This document shows, in pieces, positions 1-9,344 of a stretch of 64,000 bases of DNA. Origin of the DNA: Dendrolimus kikuchii (lineage: Eukaryota; Arthropoda; Insecta; Lepidoptera; Lasiocampidae); assembly GCA_019925095.2 (NCBI GenBank), contig CM034411.1, positions 15,314,001 through 15,378,000 of the forward strand, in the 5' to 3' direction. The notes below the pieces were generated by a model. The model worked only from the letters and a program-made list of their open reading frames with translations. It ran no database searches and was not told where the DNA came from. Within the stretch, counting starts at the first letter, position 1; each line of letters starts with the position of its first letter. The position numbers were made by a program, and so were the translations under genes.

Positions 1-417
1 GATTGAGTCTTTGCCTAATTAAATAAACATCAAATTAAAACAAAAAGAAAATAAACTTATTATTTCTCTAAGAAACATCAGTAAGTAGTGTGCAACTGCT
101 TAATTATATGATTATATTAAATACATGCGTAACTTGAATTTTAAAAAGACATTTTTTTTCAATCAAAGGTCTAAAAATCTATTCTTTTATCCACCTACTC
201 ATACTTAAAATTTACTAAAGGCAGGTTATGGTGTAAAAAAGCCAAAAATTCGGTGTTATCAAGTTGACGTTGTCAACAGGTCACGATGTGTTGCTCTTGA
301 GAAAGCGTGAAGAAATCATACCGAATTTTTTGTTTTAACCGAATGTTCGGCTGAAGTTCGTATTCGGTACAAACCACATTCGGCCCATCCCTAATAATTA
401 TTTACATATAATTTATT
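1..417. other. AT-rich flank 3' of the transporter gene
   Basis: No gene is seen. Around 310-395 there is a stretch with repeated attcgg/gaattcgg-type words, like the ATTCGGC repeats near 25505-25935 and 63180-63240, so part of this flank is probably a degraded copy of that repeat. The transporter stop codon lies at 418-420 on the minus strand, and an AATAAA word (minus strand) overlaps it, too close to act as its poly(A) signal. Confidence 0.4.
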
Positions 418-1751
418 TCACTTGCCTAAAACTACGTCTTGATTATTAATTAATGTCATTTGCACCTCGGGCTCTGCGCTCTTTTTACCTTTAAAACTAT
501 CTTCTATATCTTGTAAAGTCCTGTCTTTAGTTTCAGGCAGCAAAACGTATATAACACTAAGGAACACTATTAAAGTGGCTGAGTATACTAAGTAAGCACC
601 TTCGACACCAACTGAAGAATATAGATGCGGTGCTGTTTTCATGGAAACAACAAAAGCGGGAGTTAAAAACGAAGTAGATAGAGTAGAACCTAAACTTCTA
701 TAAGCTAATGGGAAAACTTCGCCGCAAATCACCCAATTTAAAGGCACTAATCCTAAACAAAACGTTAAAGTATATAAAACCATCAATGTCATAGGGATTA
801 TATCTAGACACCATCCAGATGTAAATACACCAGCCTTTCTCAAATATATAAAAACTGATATACTAGACATAAAGAGCACAGTCATAACTCCACTTGTGAA
901 TAATATTGTTCTTCGTTTGCATGCTTTTAATAAGAATATAGCTAAGAAAGCACACACAGTTCTTAATAGATCTATTACAGTGAATTGCCAAGCTACGTCT
1001 TTTGCTTCTTTCTTGTCTAACACAGCTTCTAAAATAGTATTCCCGTATGCAGCGAACATATGAGCGCCTCCAAATTCAAACACAATCAACATACTTATAA
1101 CAATGATAGCTGGTTTATAAAATTCTTTCTTTTTGAATATTTTAAGAACGTCTTTGATAGAATCAACTATATGTCTGAAAACGCCTTTTCTACCACTTCT
1201 AATAGCTTCGTTTTTCTTATCTTCTAGTAGTTCTTCTTTATGAGCGTTTATCATAGCATTGAGCTCATTCCTCTGAGACACGCCATCGCCTCTTACCCAT
1301 CTAAAAGCTTTCATTGCTTCATCATATTTGCCTTTAGACACTAACCAACTTGGTGATTCGGGTGACAGAGAAATTATCGCCATCGATATAAGAGGGAATA
1401 AAGAACATACCGTTGCAGTAGTTTTCCATGTTAAATGGGCTCCAAATAAATGAGATAAGAAAATACCAAGGCCTAAAGATATAGCGAAAGTGCCCAGAAA
1501 GGCACCACGGTATTTAGGGTCTGTGTATTCAGCAACAAGTATAGCAGCTAAAGGTGTTCTTAGTCCTAAAGCAAGACCGTGAAGAAGTCTTGCGACGATG
1601 AAGAGGGGTACAGATTTGCCAAGGACGAAGACTATCCAGCCGATGAGAGCTGGTATTGTGGTGATTAGGTGAGCACGCTGTCTGCCGAAGCGGGTCATGA
1701 ATATCGGTGACATAAAGTTACCAACTATTCCCATGACACCGACTACGGATG
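418..1751 (-). CDS. Tret1-like: Tret1-like MFS sugar transporter, last coding exon
   Basis: C-terminal 440 or so residues of an insect facilitated trehalose/hexose transporter (MFS, sugar porter family), a 12-helix plasma-membrane protein carrying sugar down its gradient. Seen in order: loop 2-3 motif GRQRAH, the helix-4 stretch RLLHGLALG with AEYTDPKYRG, the conserved PESPSWLVSKGKYDEA after helix 6, a charged central loop, LNWVICGEVFPLAYRSLGS (the GE.FP..R motif of loop 10-11) and C-terminal LPETKDRTLQDIEDSF. The frame stays open upstream of the first ATG (1734) to a clear acceptor: on the minus strand a pyrimidine run ends in CAG just before 1751, and the codons S-V-V-G-V precede MGIVGN. 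So 1734 is not the real start; helix 1 must be on an upstream exon at higher coordinates, which I did not find. No stops or frameshifts. Substrate (trehalose or other sugar) cannot be told from sequence alone. Confidence 0.88.
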
Positions 1752-1889
1752 CTGGAAAAGGAAAGAAGATGATTTGTTAAATCCTACCACAATTATGAGT
1801 GCAAAAGTATGGATGAATGTTTCTTGTTTGATTACGCCAGAAAAGCTGAACGGATCTGGATACAATTTGGCACAGATATAGATTACAGA

Positions 1890-2362
1890 CGGTCTTTATG
1901 GTTGAGCGGGCTTAACCTTTGCTCGTATACCCGTAGCCTTGACAGAAGGCGCAGGACGTAACACCCAGGGGTTTTAGTGGGTATCCCTAACCCTAACCAG
2001 CATAGCAATAGCATGGCACCAGTTCTGACTGGGCATGCTAGTGCCACCCAGACCTGGCGAATCCCACACGGGACGCCGAGTATCCCTCAAGTTTCTGCCC
2101 TTATCGCGGTCTATGGTCCTCAAATGGATTTCCCCTGGCAAAAAAAAGGCTAAGCCTTTGCAGGCTTACTTCACTGCAACGCAGAGGCTTCGGGTTCGAT
2201 TCCTGGTGTGATAAATTTCTGAAATAATTTTTCTCTGTTGTTTACTATGGTCTGGAGCCTTAGATCGGCTCCAGAGTAGTTCGTTGTATACAAGTAACAC
2301 AACTTGCTTAATTTGGGGATATACAATCTGTGTGGTTCTCTGCCGATTATTATTATTGTTAT
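1890..2362 (+). repeat. tRNA-derived SINE (family 1), interrupted by an R1-like 3' end
   Basis: The SINE head (A-box like tggttgagcggg) is at 1890-1922 and the rest, with B-box ggttcgattcc, the Ggtctgg/atcggctccagag body and the tail gccgatt, is at 2148-2362. Between them sits foreign DNA (1923-2147). The SINE word ggctaagcctttgc occurs on both sides (1909-1922 and 2148-2161, 12 of 14 identical), which is the target duplication of the inserted piece. Confidence 0.75.
1923..2147 (+). mobile_element. R1-like LINE 3'-UTR fragment nested in a SINE
   Basis: This block matches 34690-34905, the 3' end of the R1-like element at 33571-34907: shared words include acccgtagc, ggggttttagtgggca/ta, gactgggcatgctagtgccac, atcccaca and ggatttcccctggc, ending in an A-run. 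It is a 5'-truncated retrotransposed 3' end with a 14-bp duplication of SINE sequence. No coding potential. Confidence 0.75.
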
Positions 2363-2540
2363 GTACAGTCTGGAATAGCTACACTTATACATAAGCTACT
2401 TTTTATTCCGGAAGAATGTACGCTTCCCGTGGGATAGATTTGTTTTGACAGAGGGCGCTTGGTACTCCCAACAGCCGTTCCGCGACCCAGTCTATAAAAT
2501 TTACATTAATACAAACGGCGCCGCGGGCAAAAGCTAGTAA
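2363..2540 (+). mobile_element. Helitron-like 3' end
   Basis: The region ends in a GC-rich, potentially hairpin-forming stretch (ggcgccgcgggc) followed by aaaagCTAGT at about 2528-2537. Helitrons end in a small hairpin and CTRR, here CTAG before a target T. The 5' end was not located. Confidence 0.4.
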
Positions 2541-2759
2541 CATAATAAATGCGAATGTAAGTTTTTTCTTCGTGACGTTTTCACGCCTTAACCATGCAAC
2601 AGATCGTCAAGAAATTTTGCATTCATGTTGTCAGGGGTATAGATAGGTACGAAGGTACCTTTTATCCAGAAAAAAAGTACTGTTCCGGAAGGATAGACGA
2701 ATATAGCTGAAAAGATGACGCTCCGGTCGCGTTTATTGGTGCCACCGTTGCAGTTACAC

Positions 2760-3060
2760 TATACATCGACAAGGCAACGATAATGACAATATAATTTTAA
2801 TGTGTTGCTCTCATTGTTACTACCACCTTCGATAGATGGCGTTACGGGTATTATCATTATCATTGGGTACTTTAAATTAATAACAGCCCATAGTTGCCTC
2901 ACTGCTGGGCTCAGGTCTCTCAATTTATTAGGAGAACGGACAGTATACCCGCTACGCCTGTCTAAGGCGGGTTGGCGGGTTTGGCGTCGGTTATCTCGAT
3001 GTGAAGGTTTCATCACGATGTTTACATTCACCGAAAGACATTAGGACGGAAACTGCCTAG
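2760..3060 (+). repeat. dispersed repeat related to 19328-19390 and 19690-19760
   Basis: The words gtgttgctctcat and agatggcgttac near 2800-2850 recur at 19328-19385, and gtcggttat.tcgatg.. with cttcatcac near 2985-3015 recurs at 19703-19735. No gene-like open frame is convincing. Class unknown. Confidence 0.4.
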
Positions 3061-3469
3061 TGATGCATGATTTTTAGCCAGAATTCGAACCTGCATTTTC
3101 TAAGAATGTGGTTTATGTGATAACTAAATTAATTTTAATTTAGCAGACAATTTCCTATTGAGAATGTAACTGGATTATTTTGAGAAAGTGTCTTACCAAT
3201 CCAAGATGTGTCGTGATCAGTCAGCTGGACCTCCCCATCTTCGGCTTTGAGCTGTGCAAAGAGCACGGCTGGAAACCCGTGAGCACAGCCATGTCCAGCG
3301 ATGTTCAATGCCGCACCGCTCACCACGAACGCCTGTTAGGGACAATACAGAATATGTCTATTAAAATGTCCTAAAGATCTAGTAGTCAATAATATACACC
3401 TAGTAGCAGGATAGTGTATTATAGATATATGGTTCTATATAACGCTACAATGAAAGATTTGTGACAATT

Positions 3470-3735
3470 ATTTGGTGAATGTCCTGTTGTCGTACTTCTC
3501 AATGTTGGGTACATTCAGAAGTAGGTTCAGAAGTCCTCAAATTGAACATCCACTAGCTACAATGTTTATTCACTTTCTAAGTATACCTAATATTTTCTTA
3601 CTAGATAATTTTTCTGTACAAAATTTTAGTTCAATTGTCTCTTTAGATGATGAATATAAAACATTTTATATTGTAACGCCTAAGTTCAGATGTGGCTTGA
3701 GTTGTCTAAGACATCATGAAATAGTGTAATTGAAT
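3470..3735 (+). repeat. dispersed AT-rich repeat, second copy near 25125-25258
   Basis: The segment about 3600-3735 (attttagttcaattg, gatgaatataaaacatttt, gttgtctaagacatcat) recurs with changes at 25125-25258. No coding sense is seen. The two copies look moderately diverged. Confidence 0.4.
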
Positions 3736-4212
3736 TGAATTGAAATCAAACCTTTGAAGTATTGGTGTAGAGACAAATAAATAAAAAAAACTTGTTTATG
3801 ATCAGGTGTTGTATAAATAGAATTATTTAATGTTGGAATTTATTTTGCCACAATAGATTTATTTATGGCATAGATAAAAATATAAATTGAAATCGAGACG
3901 TTTAGAAGTGTAATGTAGAAACAAAACTTAGACCGACATACAAAGAAAATTCTAAAAAAAAATTATGGTTAGGTGTCGTATAAATTGTAGTTTTATTTAA
4001 ATATTAGCAATTATTATGAAATTACAGAGGATTTTTTTTCAATGTTAAATGTCGAAGTTACGTCAACATTATAATTAGGTACCTGCTTTAAAAAAGGCTT
4101 CATGGCGCTCGATTCATTCAGTGATAGATCTGTAATAAATAATTTATAATATTAATATTTTCTTAAGTTTTCGCTACTAATATACATAATAAAACACTAC
4201 ATGTCGCGAAGC

Positions 4213-4372
4213 GGTGGTAAATTAGATTAGGCTCCCATAGAGTAAATAATAGCCACAAACAAAATATAACTGAATAATTAAAATTAACAAGTGGGCGGTA
4301 GGCTAAAAAAACTAACAATAATCATTGACACTTGTCATCTTTGTCTTCTGTGATCACGGCTACTGAAATGTC
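4213..4372 (+). repeat. dispersed repeat (ggctcccatagagtaaa family)
   Basis: Shares ggtaaattagattaggctcc, catagagtaaa, and catctttgtcttc..gatcacggctactgaaa with copies at 50325-50465, 57712-57932 and 59560-59760. This copy stops where the LINE relic at 4373 begins. Class unknown. Confidence 0.5.
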
Positions 4373-4650
4373 GTGACTGACTTTCTACCATCGCACCGCT
4401 CGCCATCGGTTGGGAGTTCACCCCCAACGTTTCTCCTGCGTACCGTGGGGATCTGGAATGAGCTCCCAGCCGAGGTTTTCCCACAGCACTACGATATGGA
4501 GTTTTTCAGAGAGGGTGTCATAAAATTTCTTCGAGGCCGGCAGCATGTTGGTGACATCCCTGATGTTGAAAACGTCCATAGGCGACGGTAACCGCTTTCC
4601 ACCAGGTGGGACGTCAGCCTGTTTGCTGTACTCCAGCTATAAAAAAATGG
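4373..4650 (+). pseudogene. LINE ORF2 C-terminal relic plus 3' tail
   Basis: About 72 open codons encode a typical C-terminus of a LINE reverse transcriptase protein: RTVGIWNELPAEVFPQHYDM, then FFREGVIKFLRGRQHVGD. The frame ends at VENVHRRR and a stop, and the following tail (ggcgacggtaaccgctttcc to cctgtttgctg.act, A-run at about 4642-4648) is the same tail carried by the SINE-like family 2 copies at 20380-20598 and 51302-51606. Upstream ORF2 is missing. Confidence 0.65.
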
Positions 4651-4868
4651 CAACGCCGTTGCCTTAAATATAGGTCAGCTCTTTGGTCACGCAAGATTTC
4701 TTTCAATCTCCTTGAAAGGTCTCTATAAAGTTGATAAGCCTCACGTCCCCATGATCCCAAAGTCTCAACTCCGAAATATAAATATATTATTAATCCTTTG
4801 ATCAAACAGTAAAATCTTTCCCAAATCATTTGTAAGGTAGTGCCCATTTCATGTTTACAAACTACCAT
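4651..4868 (-). pseudogene. decayed 3' end of the RT-nuclease element family
   Basis: Minus-strand reading gives YLYFGVETLGSWGREAYQLY then RDLSRRLKEILRDQRADLYL, matching FAAFGVETLGPWGPEAHKLY and the following residues in the element at 29690-32551. The rest is missing or mutated. It abuts the LINE relic at 4650. Confidence 0.65.
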
Positions 4869-5028
4869 TGAAAATGTGCATGTTGAATTAATTGCAGACC
4901 TTAGCGAATATTCATGAGACAGATCTTCCGTACTGTGTGCACAACAATGGTTATTGCGAAATTACCTATGCACTTATAGCTGTATAGGTACGATACGAAG
5001 TATTACAGAATAGTTTATTTTCTATATA

Positions 5029-5662
5029 CAGTGAAACCTTATTACAACGAACCTCAATATAACGATTCTCTATTGAATAAATTCTTAGAAATCCCCCTGG
5101 ACCGGCCGTTAGAGTTAAAGCGTAATAAATATTTACAGTAACAATTGTATTGTTAAAAACATAGTAATACTATTGACTAAACTAACTTAAAAAATACAAT
5201 TAACTATTAAAAATAAACTAAGTTCTAAATAAATCAATATATAATATATTATACTATAAATATAACTATACTTACAAAATAACATAATCTATAAGTAAAA
5301 AGTAGACTCCAGATCCTTCACAATACAAACAATTTATAACGAATTTGCAATCATAGCGAAACATAGTCAAAAACTATAGTTAACCTCTGTATAGCGCATT
5401 TTGTTAATCTAACAACGAGCACCCTTTGCTTAAATTATTATACCAATCCATCTAAGAAGAATTTATGTCTCGACAAATTCAAACATATTCGTTTATCATA
5501 AGACAGTCCAGGAACATAAACTTTCATAATAAATTAATGATTATACTAAAACGAATGTTAGACCAAACTAACCTCTATATAACAAACGTCAGTGTAACAA
5601 ATTTCTTGCTATAACGAATATTTTCTTATCCTTTTCAGATTTGTCATATTAAGGTTACACTA
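5029..5662. mobile_element. pogo/Tigger-like MITE, degraded
   Basis: Left end CAGTGAAACCTTATTACAAC follows a TA; the right end read in reverse complement is TAGTGTAACCTTAATATGAC and also borders TA. The ends and the internal cctc.atataacg motifs resemble pogo/Tigger terminal repeats (inserting at TA). No transposase frame; AT-rich interior. Confidence 0.5.
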
Positions 5663-6332
5663 TATTGCACAATTTGTGCACTTGCATCGGCAGTTTGGTG
5701 TTAGGGGTGGATGCTGGCTGTAGTTGTTGGAGTGCTGGTGGTTTCTTGTAGTATATAGGGATATATATTCATGAAACTTCAAGATGCATTTTTTTCGTCA
5801 CGTGTGTACATATACCCTTATATATGTATATATAATACACCTTGCAGCTCGGTTCCGCTTTTGCTAAAATGGCTAACGAACATCTATGGAAATGTTGGTA
5901 ATTCGCAAAACTTGTTTAGGTAACTTTAAAATGAAGAACTTTACCTACCTACCCTCATAAATATTGAGCATTAAATTTAAACAAAACACTCACAATCTTA
6001 TTGTAGTAGGCATCATTTACTTTTATACCTTTTGCTCTTTTCAACTTAATCATGTCGATCTAGTTTAAAAGTATTAGCCCCGCTTTGTTTTTATATTGTC
6101 TTCGTCATAAGTAGAGCGTAGGGTAGGCAAGTGAATTCAAGGTCTTATAATTACCAAGAATCAACGCTTTGATATATATAACTCGAGAATTCAACTTTTA
6201 GTGTTACAAAGCTGACCTATATTGTAACATTTTTTTTTACTAAATGCTGCGTTTTTAAGATTACAATCTAATCTAAGGAACAAGACTAATAAGTAGGTAA
6301 GTACTAAATGTAATTATTTATACTGTTGCGTG
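5663..6332. other. unannotated AT-rich stretch
   Basis: No convincing exon, RNA gene or repeat was recognised here. A short TA-rich tract (tatatgtatatata) lies near 5820-5835. Confidence 0.3.
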
Positions 6333-6775
6333 TTGCAGGACTCGAATTAAAATGCCGTTGGAATTATTATAGAGTTTATTAGAACTATACAATTACAAAC
6401 ACGTATAACACAGGTACAATTATAACCGAACGCAATAAGTCCAAACGTAATGCAGAAGATCGTAATTCAAATACACGCTCAAAGTCCGTCACTAAATAGA
6501 TTACCGAGTGTACACAAGTCTTGCTTCGCTTGTGGTTATCGGGGCATTGCTTTATACTGCACAGATGCAATATGTCTGCCCGGCCGCGTGGACCGAATTT
6601 CTTAGAATCAATTTCTACTTTTAAACAATAGGCCGTAAAAAAATATAATACACAATGGGCTGTTCTTTTTAATTACAAATTTTAAACACAAAGTACAGAA
6701 AAGAAGTCCAAATGCCGAAATGTGTTTCTACAGGTATGCAGGTGTGAATTTGTCTTTGTCGGCACCTAGTTCGTC
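6333..6775 (-). repeat. solo-LTR-like repeat, copy 1
   Basis: Matches copies at 8230-8525 (plus) and 18605-19050 (minus). Read on the minus strand it has a TATA-like gtataaag, then gtgacggactttg, gtacctgtgttatacgtgtt, AATAAA and an end near gccgttttaattcgagtcc-like sequence. TATA box, then poly(A) signal, then end is the order expected in an LTR. The outer part (ttaattacaaattttaaaca) is shared with the copy at 18605 but not clearly with the one at 8230. No internal region of the parent element is present. Confidence 0.5.
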
Positions 6776-7274
6776 GTAACAATATTAAGAATTTGGCCAA
6801 TAACACTTTTCTTATTGTCTCTATTAAGGAGAAGACACTTTGTTCGTGTGTTCTTTATTAATGTTAAACACAAGAAGTATATAAGGTGAAAGTCCTATCT
6901 ACCAGGAAAACACAGGCACTCTTTACCTAAGTTATAAATTACGCATAAACGTGTTGATAAGTGTCCAATACCACAAGTAATGACTAGTTTGTAGTGATTT
7001 GTCAATTTTACAGCTCCTTTCGTGTACAATAAAGTAGCCGTAATAAAAACATTAAAGAAGAAAACATATCGTGATTTCAAAAGTTTTATATTGAAATGGC
7101 TTATAGAATTAAATTACGATGATGTAGAAAATTTTCTGAAAATAGGCATATAATATAATATTATACAAGATATTAATAAAATTTCATACGCATAGGCAAA
7201 CACACATAACGCTTTTAGAAATTTCGTTAAATGTTGTGGTTGTTGTTGTGTTCTTGGGTTAGTAGATTCAAAAA
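6776..7274. other. unannotated AT-rich stretch
   Basis: Nothing recognisable beyond low-complexity AT-rich sequence. Confidence 0.3.
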
Positions 7275-7584
7275 CATACATACATAACTTCACGTCAGTT
7301 CCCTTGCGGGGTAGGCACGAACAACAGAGCGCCATTTAGGCTTATTCTTACACACCTCACTTGCTTCTTTGACATTCATAACTCTTGTCATGCATGCTCG
7401 TCTGTTCTTAAGGCTCCTGACATCACCTTCTGCTAGTACACGATCAATTTGATCATGGAAGGTGTGTAGTGCCCTTCCACGACTTCTGCATCCATCCACT
7501 TTTGCATTGTATATCTGTTTAGTCATTCCTTCATCATGCATTCTTTCCACGTGCCGGAACCACCGGAGCATTCCTTTCCTTACC
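7275..7584 (-). mobile_element. RTE-like LINE 3' end, copy 1
   Basis: Minus strand encodes the end of the RTE-like ORF: KGMLRWFRHVERMHDEGMTK through [20 protein letters not shown] to AYPARELT, followed by a short CATA/TATG repeat tail. A weak 8-bp flank duplication ttcaaaaa (7267-7274, 7585-7592) is possible but overlaps element sequence. 5'-truncated; not functional. Confidence 0.75.
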
Positions 7585-7794
7585 TTCAAAAAAATACTGT
7601 CAGATAAATACCAATTTCTTCTATAGTCTTTGAATTATATCTTCTCAACGCCAGATTAGAATAGATTAAATAGATTTGAATTAGCAAAATAGGGCGAACG
7701 GCTGTATTGCCCTCCTTGCAAAAGAACTTTTAAAACTAAATTTAATTTCGCTAGCCACCTGCGCTCGCACAGCCGGACTTGACTAGGTTCTTTT

Positions 7795-7918
7795 TTTTAT
7801 TTAGAAAAGAATAGAATAGAATATACTTTATTGCATAACATTAAGATACAGTAAGTTTAAGTACAGAAGACAATAGGCGGTCTTATCACTAAAAGCAATT
7901 TCTTCCAGACAACCTTAG
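7795..7918 (-). mobile_element. LINE 3'-UTR end (ggttgtctggaag family), copy 1
   Basis: Minus strand carries ggttgtctggaagaaattgc, gataagaccgcctattgt and ends in a run of attct repeats, matching 19198-19330 and 57568-57712. Only the untranslated 3' end is left. Confidence 0.6.
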
Positions 7919-8034
7919 GATGGATTAGAGAAAAATTGTGTAACATGTAGGTTTTGCAATATAACTAAAATAAAAATAAAATTATACATATATATAAAAT
8001 TTTGAAATGGCATGTATAATAGACATAGAAATAA

Positions 8035-8095
8035 GACAAAAATATACATATATTGATATATACATAAATAGTAATACATACATACATACATAAAT
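8035..8095. repeat. short ATAC/CATA microsatellite
   Basis: Imperfect atatacat and (cata)n run within AT-rich sequence. It resembles the 3' tails of the RTE-like copies but no LINE sequence adjoins it. Confidence 0.5.
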
Positions 8096-8229
8096 TCCAC
8101 GTACAGACTGTAAAAGCACATTTTATTACCTGTCGGCATTTGAACTGATTATAATCCTTTTATGATCGTCTTCTTTTGTTCACTTATTTATTGGCATACG
8201 TTTCTAATTCTTGTGGAGTATAGTCTATT

Positions 8230-8525
8230 GTACTCGCTCATTAGCATCATTAGCCAGGTGTTGCGGATTCTTTTCAATTTGTGGAGTATAAAACGACGGG
8301 CTGATGAGAGGGGGGCAGTCAAGCTACGATTACGATGCGGGTGTGACGTGTGTACATTCGGGAATCTAATAGTGACGGACTTTGCGCGTTTTATGGAATT
8401 ACGACCTTCTGTATTACGTTTGGATTTGTTGTGTTCGGTTATATTTGTACCTGTGTTATACGTGTTTGTATAGTTCTAATAAACTGTATAATAATTCTAA
8501 CAGCATTTTAATTTGAGTCGCGCTA
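8230..8525 (+). repeat. solo-LTR-like repeat, copy 2
   Basis: Plus-strand copy of the repeat at 6333-6775: TATA-like gtataaaacgacggg at about 8286-8300, gtgacggactttgcgcg, gtacctgtgttatacgtgtt, AATAAA at about 8478, end near ttaatttgagtcgcg. Promoter and poly(A) motifs in this order support an LTR; the family is unassigned. Confidence 0.5.
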
Positions 8526-8583
8526 AACTCGTATCAATATTTTATTACTAACTATATTTATTGTATTCAAATTTACCTATACT

Positions 8584-8941
8584 ACAAATAGTAAATAGGC
8601 CCCAAATCACCGTCAGTTGGGAACGTTCCCAAAACGCTGGCCGCATTACTACGTATGGCAACGCTTATACGTTGCCCAAAATACAGGCCAGCGTTTTGGT
8701 TTCGTGAGACATCTATCAACCGTTTTGATAGATCTCGATAAAGACGATGGGCTTCTGGACCCCATGGCCCCAGAGTTTCGACACCAAAAGCCACAAATAT
8801 GTATCCACTACCAACGGATGCATATTTGCGGCGTTTTAGGTGCTCTTGTCGGGCGGCAGCTGCACCAGCTACCACAGCCGTATCGGGAAGATGGGACCCT
8901 GCCAAAGTGTCAACGCACGTTGCGTCCCAAACTAATAGGCT
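8584..8941 (-). pseudogene. RT-nuclease element 3' fragment with open frame
   Basis: About 115 codons remain open on the minus strand, from LVWDATCVDTLAGSHLPDTA through HLKRRKYASVGSGYIF and FGVETLGPWGPEAHRLYRDL to a stop after GPIYYL. This is the end of the restriction-like nuclease domain of the family seen at 29690-32551, including the D and KRRKY positions of the nuclease core. It shows the usual C-terminus (..YYL, stop), which the long copy lacks. 5'-truncated, no start of its own expected. Confidence 0.75.
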
Positions 8942-9209
8942 AACTATATATGTTCAATGTATTTCATAGTACTGTTTTTTTAATTTGATCGAATGACAAG
9001 CAAAAATACTTGCATTATTACTCATTAAATCCAAAATAAATAAGCAGACATTTTTTTCCTTGACATTGAGCAAGCGTGTACTATTTATTGCATTACATTT
9101 ACAAAATAATGGTATGTTCAAAGTATAATAATATGGAATTCTACGAATTGTTTCTATTTTATTGAATACCTACAATATAAGGCTCTTTATAAGAGGGTAA
9201 ACAGATTTT

Positions 9210-9214
9210 GTTAT
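9210..9214. repeat. target site duplication GTTAT, left copy
   Basis: GTTAT lies directly before the 5' LTR and again directly after the 3' LTR (13476-13480): a perfect 5-bp duplication typical of Ty3/Gypsy integration. Confidence 0.9.
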
Positions 9215-9314
9215 TGTTGTGTATCTGTGCAAACTACAAGTCCCGCGCTTTTTAAAAAAAGTAAATCAGTACGAATGCAACTAGTGTAGTTTTATTTATT
9301 CCGCATATTTAATA
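9215..9314 (+). repeat. 5' LTR (100 bp) of Gypsy element
   Basis: Starts TGTTGTGTATCTGTGC and ends GCATATTTAATA. It is the same as 13376-13475 except for one base (caaac here, cagac there). 100 bp is very short for an LTR. The end is ..ATA rather than the common ..CA. Confidence 0.95.
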
Positions 9315-9315
9315 T

Positions 9316-9324
9316 TGGCGACGA
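9316..9324 (+). promoter_or_regulatory. primer-binding site, tRNA-Ser type
   Basis: TGGCGACGA one base after the 5' LTR is complementary to the 3' end of an insect serine tRNA of the GCU type (…TCGTCGCCA with CCA tail). Complementarity stops after about nine bases, shorter than usual. Confidence 0.6.
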
Positions 9325-9344
9325 AATAGCTAAAATTAAGCAAA

